In this document: one piece after another, positions 1 through 3,845 of the stretch | Layout of the letters: every line of letters begins with the position of its first letter | Position numbering within the stretch: position 1 is the first letter of the stretch | Assembly (NCBI GenBank): GCA_964472675.1 | Contig: CAYYLO010000022.1 | Location: 1 to 9,353, forward strand | Reading direction: 5' to 3' | DNA: 9,353 nt | From: 01-FULL-43-15b sp964472675 | Lineage (GTDB): Bacteria > Patescibacteriota > Microgenomatia > UBA8517 > UBA10165 | Translations under genes and position numbers: made by a program | The notes under the pieces: model-generated | What the model was told of the DNA's origin: nothing | The model's database searches: none | What the model saw: only the letters and a program-made list of their open reading frames with translations

Positions 1-1
1 T

Positions 2-301
2 GAAGAGCTGCAAAGCGAGAAAATTGTTGGCAAAGCCCAAATAATTGCGCAGTTTCCACACGATAAAGAGTCAAAGATTGCCGGCTGCAGGCTGACTGAA
101 GGCAGGATAACTAAAACAGATAAACTAAGGGTAATGCGTGAAGACAAAGTCCTAGGAACGGTTCGTGCTTCATCTTTAAAACAGCGAAAACAAGAGTTGG
201 ACAAGGTCGAACAAGGCGAATTTGGCATCTATTTTGAGCCCCAGTTGAATTTCCAGGTTGGGGATGTGATTGAGGCTTATGTTCCACCACGGATGGTATA
301 G
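2..301 (+). CDS. infB: Translation initiation factor IF-2, C-terminal end (partial)
   Basis: The window opens inside this gene; 99 codons remain, ending at TAG (299-301). IF-2 is the GTPase that places initiator fMet-tRNA on the 30S subunit and promotes 50S joining. What remains matches its C-terminal beta-barrel region: the pattern GKAQIIAQF, then KIAGCRLTEGRI, then LRVMRED, then a basic SSLKQRKQEL stretch, then EQGEFGIYF and a final VGDVIEAYVPP is the usual order of the last IF-2 domains. The N domain, GTPase domain and start lie outside the window. In many bacteria infB is followed by rbfA, nrnA, truB, ribF, rpsO and pnp. Here the DHH-like gene, rpsO and pnp follow after about 2 kb of unrelated genes. 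A second decayed copy of this 3' end follows directly. Identification is by family pattern and by position. Confidence 0.9.
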   Translation, partial: EELQSEKIVGKAQIIAQFPHDKESKIAGCRLTEGRITKTDKLRVMREDKVLGTVRASSLKQRKQELDKVEQGEFGIYFEPQLNFQVGDVIEAYVPPRMV

Positions 302-311
302 GCCGTGTTGC

Positions 312-425
312 GATAAACAAGGTTCCGAGTGAAGCTCGGGTTCTTACTTCCAGCCTCAACTAGACTTCCACCTCGGCGACACCCTCGAAGCCTACATCCC
401 TCCCAAAATTTCTTCTGGAACCTAA
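312..425 (+). pseudogene. Decayed second copy of the infB 3' end
   Basis: In the frame starting at 312 the sequence reads DKQGSE, a TGA (330-332), then SSGSYFQPQLDFHLGD, TLEAYIPPKISSGT and a TAA at 423-425. This aligns with the end of the intact infB just upstream (GIYFEPQLNFQVGD, VIEAYVPPRMV). Over the 20 codons from 351 I count 11 identical residues, with most of the rest conservative (N/D, V/L, V/I, R/K). The DNA is much less alike, because the remnant favours C-ending codons (gac, ctc, ggc, gcc, tac, atc) and the live gene favours T and G endings. It therefore looks like the 3' end of a different infB allele rather than a recent tandem duplication. It has no start codon and carries a stop, so it is not a gene. 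It ends four bases before the -35 of the toxin-antitoxin promoter. Confidence 0.75.
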
Positions 426-429
426 TCTA

Positions 430-458
430 TTGACAAAGTTAGCTAAGTTAGCTAAGAT
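430..458 (+). promoter_or_regulatory. Promoter of the toxin-antitoxin operon
   Basis: A perfect -35 TTGACA (430-435) is followed by a 17-base spacer and the -10 TAAGAT (453-458). The antitoxin ATG at 467 lies eight bases beyond the -10, where transcription should start, so the mRNA is predicted to be leaderless or nearly so. There is no Shine-Dalgarno sequence before the ATG. Confidence 0.75.
439..455. promoter_or_regulatory. Putative Phd operator: two TTAGCTAA palindromes
   Basis: The 9-base unit AGTTAGCTA is repeated in tandem (437-445, 446-454), giving two perfect 8-bp palindromes TTAGCTAA at 439-446 and 448-455. They fill the spacer and run into the -10 of the antitoxin promoter. Phd/YefM antitoxins are known to repress their own operons by binding short palindromes over the promoter, and toxin binding modulates this. 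The position fits such an operator exactly. Binding is inferred. Confidence 0.7.
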
Positions 459-466
459 GGGTTGAT

Positions 467-718
467 ATGATAATAGCAAACATCCACGAAGCTAAAACTA
501 ACCTTTCAAGACTTCTTGAACAAGTAGCCCAGGGAAAAGAAGTTGTAATAGCCAAAGCTGGTAAACCGGTTGCTAAACTTGTGCCTCACAAAGAAGAACT
601 TCAGCCTCGCAAATTCGGGTTTCTAAAAGGCAAGATCTCCATCCCTGATGACTTTGATGACGAAGATGAAGAAATAAATAAGCTTTTCTATGAAGGTGAA
701 CTTTTTCCTAAGGAATGA
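467..718 (+). CDS. Phd/YefM-family antitoxin
   Basis: This 83-residue protein is the antitoxin of a type II pair. The N-terminal half (residues 1-45) is the Phd/YefM DNA-binding fold: it opens with MIIANIHEAKTNLSRLLEQV and continues with GKEVVIAKAGKPVAKLVP, the hallmark of the family. The C-terminal part is acidic (DDFDDEDEE near residues 61-69) and is expected to be the disordered segment that wraps around and neutralises the toxin. The stop codon overlaps the toxin start in ATGA (715-718), so the two are translationally coupled and made in a fixed order. It should also repress its own promoter through the palindromes at 439-455. The ATG at 467 is chosen because the family N-terminus begins there and the promoter places transcription start just before it. 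Family assignment is firm; stability and repression are inferred. Confidence 0.92.
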   Translation: MIIANIHEAKTNLSRLLEQVAQGKEVVIAKAGKPVAKLVPHKEELQPRKFGFLKGKISIPDDFDDEDEEINKLFYEGELFPKE

Positions 719-1095
719 GATATCTTTTGGATACACACATTTTTTTATGGTGGGCCAATGGGGATAAGAAATTAAAAGTACCTATTCGAGAATTATTAGC
801 TAAATCCCAGAATACAATTTTTGTTAGCACTATAACTGCTTGGGAAATAAGCATAAAGCTGAAAGCAAAGCCAAACTTCAAACTCCAAAAATCTCTCAAG
901 AGGACGTTTCTACTTTCAAAGTTTGGTGTTATGCCCGTTACATTCAGTCACGTTTTAACCTTGCATCAACTTCCGATGTACCACAAAGACCCCTTTGATC
1001 GAATGCTAATTGCTCAAGCAAAAACCGAAAAGCTAAAGCTAATCACAAGTGATAGTAAAATCTGGAAATACAACCTTAGCTTGCTCAAGGCATAG
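715..1095 (+). CDS. vapC: PIN-domain toxin (VapC-type ribonuclease)
   Basis: A 126-residue single-domain PIN protein, the usual toxin length. PIN toxins are Mg2+-dependent RNases that cut tRNA, rRNA or mRNA when not held by the antitoxin. The acidic active-site residues are all visible: D6 in LLDTHIFLWW, E44 in STITAWEIS, D92/D95 in HKDPFDRMLIAQA and D113 in LITSDSK. The HxDPFDR form is typical of PIN toxins paired with Phd-like antitoxins. The start overlaps the antitoxin stop by four bases, so it is the second gene of the operon. No ribosome site of its own is evident, consistent with coupling. The gene is A+T-rich like the core genes of the window and unlike the next two genes. The RNA target cannot be told from sequence. 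Confidence 0.92.
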   Translation: MRYLLDTHIFLWWANGDKKLKVPIRELLAKSQNTIFVSTITAWEISIKLKAKPNFKLQKSLKRTFLLSKFGVMPVTFSHVLTLHQLPMYHKDPFDRMLIAQAKTEKLKLITSDSKIWKYNLSLLKA

Positions 1096-1106
1096 CACAT
1101 CCCAAG

Positions 1107-1135
1107 TTGATTTACTATCGGTTTTGCTGTATAAT
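1107..1135 (+). promoter_or_regulatory. Promoter of the membrane-protein gene with a long leader
   Basis: TTGATT (1107-1112), a 17-base spacer and a perfect TATAAT (1130-1135) predict a transcript starting near 1142. That gives a leader of about 175 bases before the ATG at 1318, in sharp contrast to the near-leaderless promoters elsewhere in the window. Confidence 0.75.
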
Positions 1136-1141
1136 GTGCCC

Positions 1142-1317
1142 ACTGAGTTGGAACTGGAAAGTCTCGACTCTCGGCATCTTTGAGGACCACAACTGTTAGC
1201 TTTACACCTCCGAGGTGGAGGCACAAAACTTTGGTGTTTTCAAAGAGAGAAGCAAAACAATTTGTTTCTATCAGCGCACATTCCATTTTTATGTCTAGTC
1301 AGCACAAGGAGGCTGAA
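1142..1317 (+). promoter_or_regulatory. Long 5' leader, shared element type 1, with strong ribosome site
   Basis: The leader contains a small hairpin (CACCT / AGGTG around 1206-1218, with an alternative CCTCC / GGAGG pairing). It then carries the 20 bases TGGTGTTTTCAAAGAGAGAA (1232-1251) and ends in ACAAGGAGGCTG (1304-1315), whose AAGGAGG lies five bases from the ATG. Both blocks recur before the next gene (1866-1885, 1924-1935). A further loose match, CGGCATCTTTGAG (1172-1184), recurs there as CGGCATCTCTTTGAG (1812-1826). The ribosome site fixes the start at 1318 rather than at the in-frame ATGs upstream. No known riboswitch is recognised. Confidence 0.55.
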
Positions 1318-1758
1318 ATGAAACGGTACCGTGGTGTTCTTACGCCGATCAGCTATGGTCTGATGGCCTGGCTGCTTTTCGCCGTCACGTCTTTCTTATT
1401 GCAGTTCGACTGGCACAACCAGGGGATGGGGATTCCATCGGAGGCTCCGATGTTCTGGGGCGCCGCCTTCCCCATCTGCGTGTTCATGTGGGGAATGATG
1501 GAACACAGGTCGCCGGACGAGATGAAGAGCGCCGTTGTCGGCCTCTTCCTGATGACCTTTCTCTATGTGTTCGCCTTCACGACGTGGCTATCGGGTGGGC
1601 CTCACATTTTCGCCGGACTTCTCCTGGGGATTCTCGCGGTCGTCGCGCTGACCGGTCTGCGCAGGGTGTTTCTCGCCATTTGCGGTGATCCAATTCGCGG
1701 CTGGTTGTCGATTCATCAGGACTGGCGCCGACTGCAGCGCGAGGACAAGGTCAGCTAA
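1318..1758 (+). CDS. Four-helix membrane protein of unknown function
   Basis: A 146-residue protein not matched to any family I know. It has four hydrophobic segments: about residues 9-29 (starting TPISYGLMAW), 43-59 (MFWGAAFPICVFMWGMM), 69-90 (VVGLFLMTFLYVFAF) and 94-114 (FAGLLLGILAVVAL). It ends in a basic, soluble tail (DWRRLQREDK). An unusual feature is the short loop EHRSPDEMKS between helices 2 and 3. The start is set by AAGGAGG five bases upstream; the open frame extends back to 1180 but without a ribosome site. By hand count 102 of the first 180 bases after the ATG are G or C, against 46 of 120 in a pnp sample (4321-4440). It therefore differs in composition from the operon it sits in and was probably acquired. 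It shares its leader with the gene at 1938. Confidence 0.7.
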   Translation: MKRYRGVLTPISYGLMAWLLFAVTSFLLQFDWHNQGMGIPSEAPMFWGAAFPICVFMWGMMEHRSPDEMKSAVVGLFLMTFLYVFAFTTWLSGGPHIFAGLLLGILAVVALTGLRRVFLAICGDPIRGWLSIHQDWRRLQREDKVS

Positions 1759-1772
1759 CCAAAAAACAGGGT

Positions 1773-1809
1773 GACGGTCTTTCTCTGTGTAATACCAGAA
1801 CTGACCGTC
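1773..1809 (+). other. Inverted repeat between the two orphan genes
   Basis: GACGGTC (1773-1779) and GACCGTC (1803-1809) are perfectly complementary with a 23-base loop. The element lies just after the membrane-protein stop. No T-run follows, so it is not a classical terminator; it may protect the mRNA 3' end or belong to the next leader. Confidence 0.4.
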
Positions 1810-1865
1810 CCCGGCATCTCTTTGAGTACATCATATGATTCTGATCAAGCTAGAATGACAGTAAG

Positions 1866-1937
1866 TGGTGTTTTCAAAGAGAGAAACGAGAGCAATTTCG
1901 TTTTTTTTACTCAGGCACATATTACAAGGAGGCTGGA
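1866..1937 (+). promoter_or_regulatory. 5' leader, shared element type 1, second copy
   Basis: This copy begins with the same 20 bases TGGTGTTTTCAAAGAGAGAA (1866-1885), continues with a similar CAATTT...GTTT stretch, and ends with ACAAGGAGGCTG (1924-1935) two bases from the ATG at 1938. The stretch between the two conserved blocks is shorter than in the first copy (38 against 52 bases). A possible -10 TAGAAT lies at 1851-1856 without a convincing -35, so the gene may also be read from the promoter at 1107. Confidence 0.55.
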
Positions 1938-2312
1938 ATGCCGTTTCAGGTGACTGGGACAGAATTGCTGGACCACGGTGTGGAGGTGATCTTTCGCACC
2001 GATGGAGACAAGACGTACTACGCAGTAGAGGGAGCCGGCTCAGAGACCAGGATCTTAGCGCCTAATGGGACAATTCTTCATGGCGGAGTGGCGGCCGAAA
2101 GGTTGGCATTACTTTGGGAGCATGCCGGTGGAACCACGGGCCAGTATGACCCCATTGGGGTGTGTGAACTCGCCGCTGCCCGCCCCGAGATGTTCACTCG
2201 CGAGCAGCTGATCAAAATTGATAAGTCCTTAGTGTCAGCGCGGGTTCGCATCGGTAGTCTCTTGCTGCGGATCAACAGAGCTCTTTACCCGGCTGGCCGC
2301 AGTTCGCTGTAG
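1938..2312 (+). CDS. Hypothetical soluble protein with shared leader
   Basis: A 124-residue protein I do not recognise. The N-terminal half looks like a small beta-rich fold: VTGTELLDHGVEVIFRTDGD, then KTYYAVEGAGSETRI, then a turn APNGTILHGG. The C-terminal half is helical and basic (EMFTREQLIKIDKSLVSARV, then LLLRINRALYP). It has no signal peptide, membrane segment or metal-binding cluster, and a single Cys. The ATG at 1938 is supported by AAGGAGG seven bases upstream (1926-1932). Codon use is G+C-rich (cgc, gcc, ctg) like the gene before it and unlike pnp or rpsO. A strong hairpin follows the TAG. The shared leader and composition suggest the two genes arrived together or belong to one family of exchangeable cassettes. 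No function can be assigned. Confidence 0.7.
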   Translation: MPFQVTGTELLDHGVEVIFRTDGDKTYYAVEGAGSETRILAPNGTILHGGVAAERLALLWEHAGGTTGQYDPIGVCELAAARPEMFTREQLIKIDKSLVSARVRIGSLLLRINRALYPAGRSSL

Positions 2313-2328
2313 AGGCGTCATGTGTGTA

Positions 2329-2395
2329 GGTTGGGAAGGAAGCCAAATTGTCTTGTCCAGTGGACGACTGACGACGCGGTAACTCCTTCCCAACC
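2329..2395 (+). other. Long two-stem hairpin after the orphan genes
   Basis: GGTTGGGAAGGA (2329-2340) pairs perfectly over 12 bp with TCCTTCCCAACC (2384-2395). Inside the loop a second stem forms from TTGTCC (2353-2358) and GGACGA (2362-2367) around AGT, with one G-U pair. The sequence after it is A+T-rich (ATTTATTTATATAG) but not a clean T-run. It could act as a terminator or 3' stabiliser of the orphan-gene transcript, or be a small structured RNA or mobile-cassette end. Confidence 0.55.
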
Positions 2396-2410
2396 ATTTA
2401 TTTATATAGT

Positions 2411-2429
2411 TTCCGTGTCAAGCACGGAA
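2411..2429. repeat. REP-like palindrome
   Basis: TTCCGTG and CACGGAA pair over 7 bp around the loop TCAAG, followed by TGACA. This resembles the short extragenic palindromes with a GTCATTCCGTG... core that are scattered in many bacterial genomes. Only one copy is present here, so the repeat status is inference. Confidence 0.4.
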
Positions 2430-2461
2430 TGACAGCAATCTAGGCAGAACAAGTACAGTAT

Positions 2462-2490
2462 TTGCATCTGGCCTGTAGTTATGTTATAAT
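2462..2490 (+). promoter_or_regulatory. Promoter of the DHH-like gene, near-leaderless
   Basis: TTGCAT (2462-2467), a 17-base spacer and a perfect TATAAT (2485-2490) are followed by only eight bases (GCGCGCGC) before the ATG at 2499. Transcription should start at or within two bases of the start codon. No Shine-Dalgarno is present. Confidence 0.7.
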
Positions 2491-2498
2491 GCGCGCGC

Positions 2499-3332
2499 AT
2501 GCAAAATTTAGACTTAAAAGGATTTCAACAGGCTCTTCCTGAAGCAAAATCCGTAGTTATCCTCATGCCTGAAAAGCCTACTCTTGATATTGTGGCATCA
2601 GCTACAGCTTTAAGCCTTGCTTTAAGTGAAGATAAAAAAGAAACCACAGTTGCCTGTCCTTCTCCAATGCTTGTTGAATTCAACCGCTTGGTTGGGGTTC
2701 AAAAAGTTACAGACTCTATCGAAAATCGCAACTTAACTATTTCCTTTGAAGATTACGAAGCAACCAATATTGAGCGTGTTTCTTACAATATTGAAAGCGG
2801 CAAGTTTATGTTGGTTATTTCTCCAAAAAGCGGGACAACTGCTCCAAATAAAGATCAGATTGTTTTGGGTTATCGTGGAGTTTCTGGTGATCTGATAATT
2901 GTTGTGGGAGCTCTTACAAAAAACTCTTTGGGCAAGTTCAACCAGGAAAAGGAACTTTTTGGTGAGGGTTCAAAGGTAGCGCTGGTCAACAATGCTCCGG
3001 TTTCCGGATTTTCTTCTGCAACCGAACTCATATCTCCTGATGCATCATCTGTTTCTGAAAGCACGCTGCGCGTTATAGAAGGCTTGAATTTAAATTTAAA
3101 TCCTGATATAGCTACAAATCTTTTGGCTGGTTTGCGAGCTGGAACCGATTCTTTCCAAAGAGCAGTTACAGCCGAAACCTTTTCTGCGGCTTCCCGACTA
3201 GTGGGTGCCGGAGCAAGACTTGATTTACAAAGTACAACACCCAATACGGCACAAAACCAACCTCAAGCAGAGAAAGCACCTTCTTCCTGGATGGAAGAAC
3301 CGAAGGTTTTTACGGGGAATAGACTGCCATAA
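2499..3332 (+). CDS. DHH-family phosphoesterase-like protein with degenerate active site
   Basis: This 277-residue protein sits between infB and rpsO, where NrnA (nanoRNase/pAp phosphatase) is usually encoded. The fold is recognisable. Residues 18-45 (SVVILMPEKPTLDIVASATA onward) correspond to the opening strand and loop of DHH enzymes. The segment from about residue 160 (SKVALVNNAP, then PDASSVSESTLRVIE, then NPDIATNLLAGLRAGTDSF, then TAETFSAASRLVGAGARLDL) follows the second half of the DHH domain. The metal-binding signatures are missing: the usual HxNPDGDA is replaced by MPEKPTLDIVA with one Asp (D30), and the DHH motif is replaced by VNN. The C-terminus (about 245-277) is a Pro/Gln-rich linker and a SWMEEPKVFTG end. 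A nucleotide- or RNA-binding role without catalysis is inferred. It is intact and has its own promoter, so it is not decaying. Confidence 0.7.
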   Translation: MQNLDLKGFQQALPEAKSVVILMPEKPTLDIVASATALSLALSEDKKETTVACPSPMLVEFNRLVGVQKVTDSIENRNLTISFEDYEATNIERVSYNIESGKFMLVISPKSGTTAPNKDQIVLGYRGVSGDLIIVVGALTKNSLGKFNQEKELFGEGSKVALVNNAPVSGFSSATELISPDASSVSESTLRVIEGLNLNLNPDIATNLLAGLRAGTDSFQRAVTAETFSAASRLVGAGARLDLQSTTPNTAQNQPQAEKAPSSWMEEPKVFTGNRLP

Positions 3333-3335
3333 AAT

Positions 3336-3440
3336 AGCAAAAATCAAATATCAAAAAGCAAATACACAAAGGTAAAAAGTTAAGTATTTACCTATTTAAT
3401 ATGCTTATTTGAGATTTGATCTTTAATTTTTGATTTCGTA
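3336..3440. repeat. A+T-rich imperfect inverted repeat with central hairpin
   Basis: The left arm (AAAAATCAAATATCAAAAAG, 3341-3360) and the right arm (around 3406-3437, TTTGAGATTTGATC then TTTAATTTTTGATTT) are imperfect reverse complements. Between them AGGTAAA (3370-3376) pairs perfectly with TTTACCT (3387-3393). This separates the DHH-like gene from the rpsO promoter and could terminate or stabilise the upstream transcript. Similar ATCAAA-rich palindromic spacers are common in A+T-rich bacterial genomes. Confidence 0.45.
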
Positions 3441-3441
3441 G

Positions 3442-3450
3442 TGATATAAT
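3442..3450 (+). promoter_or_regulatory. Extended -10 promoter of rpsO-pnp
   Basis: TGATATAAT is a perfect extended -10 (TG, one base, TATAAT at 3445-3450). The -35 position (3422-3427, TTTAAT, 17-base spacer) is weak, which is usual when the TG extension is present. Transcription should start near 3457, giving a leader of about 70 bases. Confidence 0.6.
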
Positions 3451-3453
3451 CAC

Positions 3454-3526
3454 ATACATTGGATGTATCACTAGGCTAACCCGCCTGCCTCACATTTGGG
3501 TAGCTTGGGGTAACATGACTTAGAGA
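3454..3526 (+). promoter_or_regulatory. Structured rpsO leader, possible S15 autoregulation site
   Basis: ATACAT (3454-3459) and ATGTAT (3463-3468) can form a 6-bp hairpin if included in the RNA. GCTAACCC (3475-3482) can pair with GGGTAGC (3498-3504) with one bulged base, and the following TTGGGGTAAC offers further pairing. S15 is known in several bacteria to bind and repress its own mRNA leader, using unrelated structures in different lineages. A two-codon reading frame ATG ACT TAG (3515-3523) ends three bases before the rpsO start. Structure and regulation are inference. Confidence 0.4.
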
Positions 3527-3796
3527 ATGGCATTAACTTCAGACGAAAAGAAAAAAATTATTGATGAGTTCTCCGGCGGTGCTGGAGATACAGGAAGCCC
3601 CGAAGTGCAAATAGCGCTTCTTACTGAACAGGTAAAACGCCTAAGTAAGCATCTTACTGAGCACAAAAAGGACGTTCATTCCCGCCGTGGACTTTTGTCC
3701 ATGGTTGCCAAACGCCGACGCCTTTTGTCTTATCTTGAAAAAAGAGATATAAATAGATACAAAGAAATAATACAGAAACTAGAATTATCAAAATAA
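3527..3796 (+). CDS. rpsO: 30S ribosomal protein S15
   Basis: The 89-residue product is full length and typical of S15, the primary 16S rRNA-binding protein that organises the central-domain three-way junction during 30S assembly. Visible signatures are the N-terminal helix MALTSDEKKKIIDEF, the TGSPEVQIALLTEQVKRLSKHL helix start, the HKKDVHSRRGL turn (about residues 46-56) that contacts rRNA, and the basic VAKRRRLLSYL helix. The ATG at 3527 gives exactly the family N-terminus; only a weak AGAGA precedes it. The gene order rpsO-pnp is conserved across bacteria. It is transcribed from the extended -10 promoter upstream, with pnp 49 bases downstream and presumably co-transcribed. Confidence 0.97.
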   Translation: MALTSDEKKKIIDEFSGGAGDTGSPEVQIALLTEQVKRLSKHLTEHKKDVHSRRGLLSMVAKRRRLLSYLEKRDINRYKEIIQKLELSK

Positions 3797-3797
3797 A

Positions 3798-3835
3798 GTA
3801 ACTCGTTGCCTCATAACTCGTGAGTTTCAAGTTAC
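3798..3835 (+). promoter_or_regulatory. Nested hairpins between rpsO and pnp
   Basis: GTAACT (3798-3803) pairs with AGTTAC (3830-3835), and inside it AACTC (3815-3819) pairs with GAGTT (3822-3826). In Escherichia coli a hairpin in the pnp leader is cut by RNase III and then lets PNPase repress its own mRNA. A comparable role here is inference from position. No Shine-Dalgarno lies between the hairpin and the pnp ATG. Confidence 0.45.
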
Positions 3836-3845
3836 CATATAACAC

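Noticed and set aside
1180..1317. Upstream extension of the membrane-protein gene to 1180 or 1294
   Set aside because: The AAGGAGG five bases before 1318, also conserved before the next gene, fixes the start; the extension lies in the shared leader.
1771..1953. 60-residue frame between the two orphan genes
   Set aside because: It covers the leader repeat and hairpin, has no ribosome site and overlaps the next gene's start.
2329..2395. Integron attC site
   Set aside because: The arms read GTTGGGA...TCCCAAC, the reverse order of the RYYYAAC...GTTRRRY ends of attC, and no integrase is in view.
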